Assembly (NCBI GenBank): GCA_900768845.1
Contig: CAAGEK010000064.1
Location: 9,773 to 73,772 of the forward strand
Length of the DNA stretch: 64,000 bases
Direction: 5' to 3'
DNA from: Alphaproteobacteria bacterium
GTDB lineage: Bacteria > Pseudomonadota > Alphaproteobacteria > CAAGCB01 > CAG-977
Positions 60,033 through 64,000 of this stretch are shown in pieces; position 1 is the stretch's first letter, and each line of letters opens with the position of its first letter. A program made the position numbers and the translations under genes. The notes below the pieces were generated by a model. The model had not been told where the DNA came from. It saw only the letters and a program-made list of their open reading frames with translations, and did not search any database.

Positions 60033-60383
60033 TCAGCGCGTATGTTCTTTAGCTTTGGAAACGGCTCTGAATCCTAAAACAGGGCGGCGTTTCGGAGGCG
60101 TTGCCGGCGATTCGCTTTCTTTGCCGAATCCGGCGGCATGAGCATTTTCGGACGGACCGTTTTTGATGAGTTCATCTTCACGGCCGAATCCGATGGCACG
60201 ACGCAACCCCAACTGTTCCAAAAGGATGTCTTTCGGATTGCGTGAAATTTCTTCGCCTTCGCGCCCGAAACCGATGGCACGGCGTTTTTCCGACGCTTGA
60301 ACGGATTTGACGCCCGCCGGCATTAAATCGCATATGGGATATTCGCCCATACGAACGCAAAATTCATCCAACGATTTAACCAT
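60033..60383 (-). CDS. Small protein with four GFG(R/K)E-type repeats, unknown function
   Basis: Not recognised. A 116-residue soluble protein starting 7-8 bases after GGAG. It has RRAIGFGRE at 34-42 and again at 61-69, AHAAGFGKE at 81-89 and RRPVLGFRA at 99-107, at spacings of 27, 20 and 18 residues, with acidic linkers between. Cys9 and Cys18 lie in the non-repeat N-terminus. Regularly spaced short motifs in a disordered chain suggest a docking scaffold or a target of a partner domain (inference). Codon use is like the host, unlike the AT-rich module next to it. Confidence 0.65.
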   Translation of the reverse strand: MVKSLDEFCVRMGEYPICDLMPAGVKSVQASEKRRAIGFGREGEEISRNPKDILLEQLGLRRAIGFGREDELIKNGPSENAHAAGFGKESESPATPPKRRPVLGFRAVSKAKEHTR

Positions 60384-60502
60384 AGGAAAACTCCGTTGTT
60401 TTTATGTTCTCTTGACAAAATAAAGCGTTTTTGTCGTTTTTGTCAAACAAAAAAATGATTTTCGGCTTGAAAAAATTTTCCAACGGCACAAGCATATTCT
60501 TT

Positions 60503-61078
60503 ATGAGAATTGTAGCAGGAAAATATCGCGGCAGAACCTTGGCCGTGTTGGATACTTCGGCGACCCGTCCGACCTCCGATCGCGCACGGGAATCGATTTT
60601 TAACATTTTGGACAGCCGGTTGAGAAAATGCGGCGCGGCGTGGACGGATTTGAGCGTGTTGGACGCGTTCGCGGGAACCGGTGCGCTGGGGGTCGAGGCG
60701 GCGTCGCGAGGCGTACCGGAAGTGTGCTTTATGGAAAAGGACGCGGGAGCATTGAAAGCGTTAAGGCAAAATATCGCCCCGTTGGAAAAGGACGGATGTC
60801 AAATTGCCGTTTTTCCGGATGTTTTGGCTCCTCCGCAAGCGGGAAAAACGCCGGATTTGGTCTTTATGGATCCGCCGTACCGCAAAGGGTTGGTGGGAGT
60901 CGCGCTTGCCGCACTGTCGGAACGCGGCTGGATCGGGGAAAAAACGGTGTGCGTCATTGAAACGGAGCGGAACGAAACGCCGGATTTGCCCGCCGGACTG
61001 ATCATCCGCGAAACAAGGGAATACGGAAAGGCAAAAGTTATTTTCGCTTCTTTCGGCGATCCGTTTTTCGCGGCGTAA
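60503..61078 (+). CDS. rsmD: 16S rRNA (guanine-966-N2)-methyltransferase RsmD
   Basis: Methylates G966 of 16S rRNA. ATG at 60503 gives the conserved MRIVAGKYRGR; no clear ribosome site precedes it, and an upstream frame to 60431 is unsupported. The 191-residue protein has ATRPTSDRARESIFNIL, SAM motif VLDAFAGTGALGVEAASRG, and catalytic MDPPY. The last codons (GDPFFAA and stop) are also the start of a 125-bp tandem repeat array. Confidence 0.94.
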   Translation: MRIVAGKYRGRTLAVLDTSATRPTSDRARESIFNILDSRLRKCGAAWTDLSVLDAFAGTGALGVEAASRGVPEVCFMEKDAGALKALRQNIAPLEKDGCQIAVFPDVLAPPQAGKTPDLVFMDPPYRKGLVGVALAALSERGWIGEKTVCVIETERNETPDLPAGLIIRETREYGKAKVIFASFGDPFFAA

Positions 61079-61548
61079 GTTTTTCTTTCGCAAGAAACAT
61101 ACCGGACAACGCGAAAATCGTCTGTGTTCAATCATCATACCGGAGCAAAAGCGGCGGGACTCTCTGGAACGCACGGCCGCCGTCGATCTGTTTTTGCGGC
61201 ATAAATTTTTCTTTCACAAGAAACATACCGGATAACAAAAAAATCGCCCGCTTTCAGGCATTATACCGGAGTAAAAGCGACTGGCTGTCCGGAAGGCACG
61301 GTCGCCGTCGATCCGTTTTTGCGGCATAAATTTTTCTTTCGCAAGAAACATACAGGACAACAAGAAAAATCGCCCGCTTTCAGGCATTATACCGGAGTAA
61401 AAGCGACTGGCTGTCCGGAAGGCACGGTCGCCGTCGATCCGTTTTTGCGGCGTAAGTTTTCCTTTCGCAAGAAACATACCGGATAACAAAAAAAATCGCC
61501 CGCTTTCAGGCATTATACCGGAGCAAAAGCGGCGGCGGTATACGGCCA
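61070..61548 (+). repeat. Four tandem ~125-bp repeats starting at the rsmD 3' end
   Basis: Copies begin at 61070, 61196, 61321 and 61447 (periods 126, 125, 126), each starting GCGGC(G/A)TAA(G/A)TTTT and running through AAGAAACATAC and TTATACCGGAG to CGATCCGTTTTTGCGGC. Copies 2-4 are nearly identical, the first is diverged. The unit boundary copies the last codons of rsmD, so the array probably grew from the gene's end. Apart from this array the 61079-61612 gap holds nothing I can assign. Confidence 0.85.
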
Positions 61549-61612
61549 TAATAAAAATTCCTGCAGACGGGCGACAATAACCCCGTCAAGAGTCAGGCAG
61601 ACGGGCAGACTT

Positions 61613-62251
61613 TTACAACAACCCCATCATTTGGGCGGTGATAACGGCTTTCGTCCGGTTTTTGACGTGCAGATTGCGCAACAGTGCGTTAATGTGCAGT
61701 TTAACCGTCGCTTCGGAAACGTTGATGCAATATGCGATTTCCTTGTTGGACAATCCGATGCTCAGCAATTCCAGAACTTCGCGCTGGCGGGTTGTCAATT
61801 TGCGTCCGGAAGGCAAAACGGCCACTTCGTTTTCGGAAAAGACGTTTTTCTGTGACACTGTCGTTAAAATGGCGGGCGGGACATACGATATGCCGTCCAT
61901 AATCAACCGCAATGCATTGATGTTTTGGGCGTCGGGGGAATATTTTGTCAAACAGCCGTGAGCCCCTGCTGAAAAGCCTTCCCAAATGTCGTCGCTGTTT
62001 TCCTTTTCCAGCAACAGGATAATCCGGCCTCCGCTCAACGCCGTGCGCAATCGGGTGAATGCGTCGCGCCAGTGTTCTCCCAACAAGTCTTTGTCAACGA
62101 ACACCAAATCGAAACTTTGTTTTGAAACGGCGGCCATCAGGGATGCCAAATCCGTTTCCTCCCTGATTTCTTCGACGGAATCGAAACGGCGCAATTGTGA
62201 ACATAATCCTTCGCGAAAGAATGTATGCGCGTCTGCAATTAAAATTTTCAT
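61613..62251 (-). CDS. LuxR/NarL-family response regulator
   Basis: A 212-residue two-domain regulator. ATG at 62251 is chosen for AAGGGA upstream and the start MKILIADAHTFFREGL. The receiver domain (1-120) has Asp7, phosphoacceptor Asp53 in LVFVDKDLL, and Lys103; the second acidic-pocket residue is Ala8. The LuxR-type helix-turn-helix (LTTRQREVLELLSIGLSNKEIAYCINVSEATVKLHINALLRNL) is at about 147-205. No kinase is next to it. It lies directly downstream of the acidic repeat-protein gene but has its own promoter. Confidence 0.92.
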   Translation of the reverse strand: MKILIADAHTFFREGLCSQLRRFDSVEEIREETDLASLMAAVSKQSFDLVFVDKDLLGEHWRDAFTRLRTALSGGRIILLLEKENSDDIWEGFSAGAHGCLTKYSPDAQNINALRLIMDGISYVPPAILTTVSQKNVFSENEVAVLPSGRKLTTRQREVLELLSIGLSNKEIAYCINVSEATVKLHINALLRNLHVKNRTKAVITAQMMGLL

Positions 62252-62300
62252 CTTGCATTCCCTTTCGTACGGCAAGAACATATCGCTCAATCACGAGGGG

Positions 62301-62329
62301 AGTATAACAACTCTGTTCCGATATTGCAA
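62301..62329 (-). promoter_or_regulatory. Sigma-70 promoter of the LuxR-type regulator
   Basis: TTGCAA (62329-62324), a 17-base spacer and TATACT (62306-62301) on the minus strand, 50 bases before the start codon. Confidence 0.7.
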
Positions 62330-62377
62330 CAAAAAGTGGCATATTGCACAAGATTTAAAAGTTTTACACCCTTTAAA

Positions 62378-64000
62378 TCAAACAGCGGGGGGAAGGCCGT
62401 ATGCGCAATACGACGGTTTTTCATAGGCGGTGATTCTTTGGGCTCCCGTAAAACTCAAAGAAGCTTTTCCGTATGAAATAACGCCGTTCTTATCGGGCAA
62501 CGAATGGTGTTTCGATTGATAGGAACGCACATCGGACAAGCTCATTGACGTACCGTTTTCAAACAAAACATTCCAACCGTACAGGCTGTATCCCGTTTTT
62601 ATGGCGATATGGGGCTTGTCCGTTTGTAAAGACTTTCCTTCGGCGATTTGCGGTCTGGTGAAAACGAACGTATCGGGAGCGGCAAGGTCGTCTTCGGGCG
62701 ATATGTAAACGGGCGGTTGCGGTTCGGGCAAAGCGGGGATGACAAGTTTTTTCAATCCGCTGAAAGTCAGCTTTACGTCATCGGGGCCGACCAGAACGCC
62801 TTTCGCTTCGTTTTCAAAATCAATATCCGATCCTTCTTTGCCGATCAAGGATACAACGTCCGTTCCGTCCGCTTCCGCGACAACCAGATGCCATGCCGAA
62901 AGCGGTGAAAATCTGCCGCTTTGCAAATCCAAAAGAACGGTTTCCTTTTCCGGCGTTCCCGTAAAGGCCGCGTCTTCACGCCCGTCAAAAACAAAACGGG
63001 CGGGAGCCGGTAAGGTATCGGAAAGCTCGTCCGGATCCAGTTCTTCCTGCGCTTCTTCTGCAATTTCGGCGTCAATCGATTCGCCGGAGACTTCTTCGGC
63101 CAATTGTTCCGCCGCTTTTTCCGCGTAAACGTCAATTTCCGATTCGGCGTCGTCTGCCGTAACCATCGAACCGGACTGTTCAACGGAAAGAGAATCGCTT
63201 TCCGGTTCTTCTTCGTTCCCGTCGGCGGTTTCGGAAACGGATTCCCCTTCTTCGTCGTCGGAAAGTTCGGGGGCAGGGGCTTCCGCTGTTTCCGCCGCGG
63301 TTTCCTCTTCGGAAATTTCCGCGTTTTCGTACTCGGCTTCTTCCTTGGCGGAAAGCTCGGCGGGGTCTGCCGGTTCCTCTACCGGTGCCTCTTCATTTTC
63401 AACGTCATTTTCCGTATCTTCAAGTCCTTCAAGGTCTTCAAGATCGGCCGCGGACGCCGCAGGCAAATCGTTTTCGATACTTTCCGTGCCGTTTTCGTCG
63501 TCTGCGGGCAGTTCCAATTCGTCAGCCAGCGACATTTCCGCGTCGGGAAGTCCGGAAAGCGAATCAGGTGCTTCATCTTCTTCCGGAGGTAAAGGCGGTT
63601 CGGATTCTTCGTTTGCGTTTAACGCTTCCGCCGTTTCAGGGGCGGCATCTTCAAGCGGGGGGACTTCTTCCTCGGCGGGGAGTTCAGGCTCGGGAGCTTC
63701 GGCCGTTTCGGCCACGGCATCTTCTTCGGGGACTTCTACATATTCATACTCGACTTCTTCTTCGGCAGGAAGTTCAGGTTCGGGAGCTTCAGCCGTTTCG
63801 GCCGCGGTTTCTTCCTCGGGGACTTCTACATATTCGTATTCGACTTCTTCTTCGGCAGGAAGTTCAGGCTCGGGAGCTTCCGCCGTTTCCGCCGCCGCTT
63901 CTTCCTCTGGAACTTCTACATATTCGTACTCGACTTCTTCTTCGGCAGGAAGTTCGGGCTCGGGAGCTTCCGCCGTTTCCGCCGTGGCTTCTTCCTCGGG
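62378..64000 (-). CDS. Very acidic repeat protein (5' part outside window)
   Basis: Open to the window edge on the minus strand; 540 C-terminal codons are visible. The outer part repeats a 30-residue unit of the type ETAEAPEPELPAEEEVEYEY, then comes about 200 residues of Glu/Asp/Ala/Ser-rich sequence, then a less biased C-terminal domain (about 180 residues) with FVFDGREDAAFTG, SAWHLVVAEADGTDVVSLIG, ISPEDDLAAPDTFVFTRPQ and SLYGWNVLFENGTSMSLSDVRSYQ. The C-terminus may hold small beta repeats. No family recognised; the composition suggests a long disordered stalk or a secreted/surface protein (inference). Confidence 0.75.
   Translation of the reverse strand, partial: PEEEATAETAEAPEPELPAEEEVEYEYVEVPEEEAAAETAEAPEPELPAEEEVEYEYVEVPEEETAAETAEAPEPELPAEEEVEYEYVEVPEEDAVAETAEAPEPELPAEEEVPPLEDAAPETAEALNANEESEPPLPPEEDEAPDSLSGLPDAEMSLADELELPADDENGTESIENDLPAASAADLEDLEGLEDTENDVENEEAPVEEPADPAELSAKEEAEYENAEISEEETAAETAEAPAPELSDDEEGESVSETADGNEEEPESDSLSVEQSGSMVTADDAESEIDVYAEKAAEQLAEEVSGESIDAEIAEEAQEELDPDELSDTLPAPARFVFDGREDAAFTGTPEKETVLLDLQSGRFSPLSAWHLVVAEADGTDVVSLIGKEGSDIDFENEAKGVLVGPDDVKLTFSGLKKLVIPALPEPQPPVYISPEDDLAAPDTFVFTRPQIAEGKSLQTDKPHIAIKTGYSLYGWNVLFENGTSMSLSDVRSYQSKHHSLPDKNGVISYGKASLSFTGAQRITAYEKPSYCAYGLPPAV
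63640..64000 (-). repeat. 90-bp tandem repeats in the acidic protein gene
   Basis: An exact 90-base period (marker ACTTCTACATATTC at 63732, 63822 and 63912), each unit 30 codons, in at least 3.5 copies and continuing past the window edge; a shortened copy ends near 63640. The array is in frame, so copy changes would change stalk length only. Confidence 0.9.

Noticed and set aside
57383..61548. Possible CRISPR array
   Set aside because: The 5-bp tract and the 125-bp array are direct tandem repeats with no spacers, and no cas genes are near.
61214..61549. Minus-strand open frame across the tandem repeats, with a repeated 42-residue unit
   Set aside because: It is open only because the 125/126-bp units have few stops in that frame; one 125-base period breaks the register, and there is no ribosome site or protein-like composition. 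Treated as non-coding repeats.

Overview
The window reads as chromosome of an alphaproteobacterium, probably an uncultured host- or gut-associated lineage. Evidence seen: the end of the spc operon followed by the alpha operon (secY-adk, then rpsM-rpsK-rpoA-rplQ), a ChpT-type histidine phosphotransferase (the CckA-ChpT-CtrA relay is alphaproteobacterial), an ATP12-type F1 chaperone, an adjacent glnB-glnA pair with glnE nearby, and several AsmA-family envelope proteins. The lineage name is inference; no rRNA is present. Genes are tightly packed, 1-17 base stop/start overlaps are common, and GTG/TTG starts are frequent.

Layout. 1-6.1 kb: translation and transcription core, interrupted between adk and rpsM by a gene for a zinc-metallopeptidase-like protein. 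6.2-9.7 kb: accessory block of an unrecognised paralogous family (one decayed copy, two intact) with a repeated GYGNPGGFV-type C-terminal motif, each intact copy with its own promoter and terminator. 9.9-16.3 kb: housekeeping (rarA, a pseudouridine synthase, an AsmA protein, ATP12 chaperone, acylphosphatase, lipB). 16.3-17.6 kb: tRNA-Leu(GAG), an NTF2-like protein divergent from an HxlR regulator, tRNA-His(GTG). 17.7-28.1 kb: nitrogen control (glnB, glnA, glnE) with an M48 protease, a DsbA-like oxidoreductase and a YhdP-like AsmA protein. 28.1-34.9 kb: nucleoside salvage (cdd-punA-deoC-deoA-deoB plus a deoA-like paralog without the phosphate loop) and divergent upp. 34.9-41.7 kb: giant AsmA-like protein, a lipoprotein 5'-nucleotidase, an LpoB-like lipoprotein. 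41.7-46.1 kb: a lone prepilin-like gene, then chpT followed by a CheA-like protein with degenerate kinase features and a long coiled coil. 46.2-56.9 kb: envelope and cell-wall genes (DUF4105, DUF3015, DUF2157, GDYXXLXY, M23 peptidase, SLT-type lytic enzyme) with xseA, tadA and an RsuA-type pseudouridine synthase. 56.9-59.9 kb: an AT-rich, probably acquired restriction-modification module whose specificity gene holds 18 perfect copies of a 5-bp repeat. 60.0-64.0 kb: a small repeat protein, rsmD, four ~125-bp tandem repeats, a LuxR-type response regulator, and the 3' part of a gene for a very acidic repeat protein running off the window.

How the parts work together. GlnB (PII), glutamine synthetase and GlnE together give the standard adenylylation control of nitrogen assimilation; the target tyrosine of GlnA and the uridylylation tyrosine of GlnB are both present. 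The 5'-nucleotidase would release nucleosides outside the cytoplasm, and Cdd, PunA, DeoA, DeoB, DeoC and Upp would return bases and pentose to metabolism. 

The strongest candidates for something undescribed are the CheA-like pseudokinase beside chpT, the probable pentanucleotide phase switch in a self-contained restriction system, the phosphate-loop-less DeoA paralog, and the GYGNPGGFV-motif family at 6-10 kb. All assignments are from reading the sequence; no database search was run.
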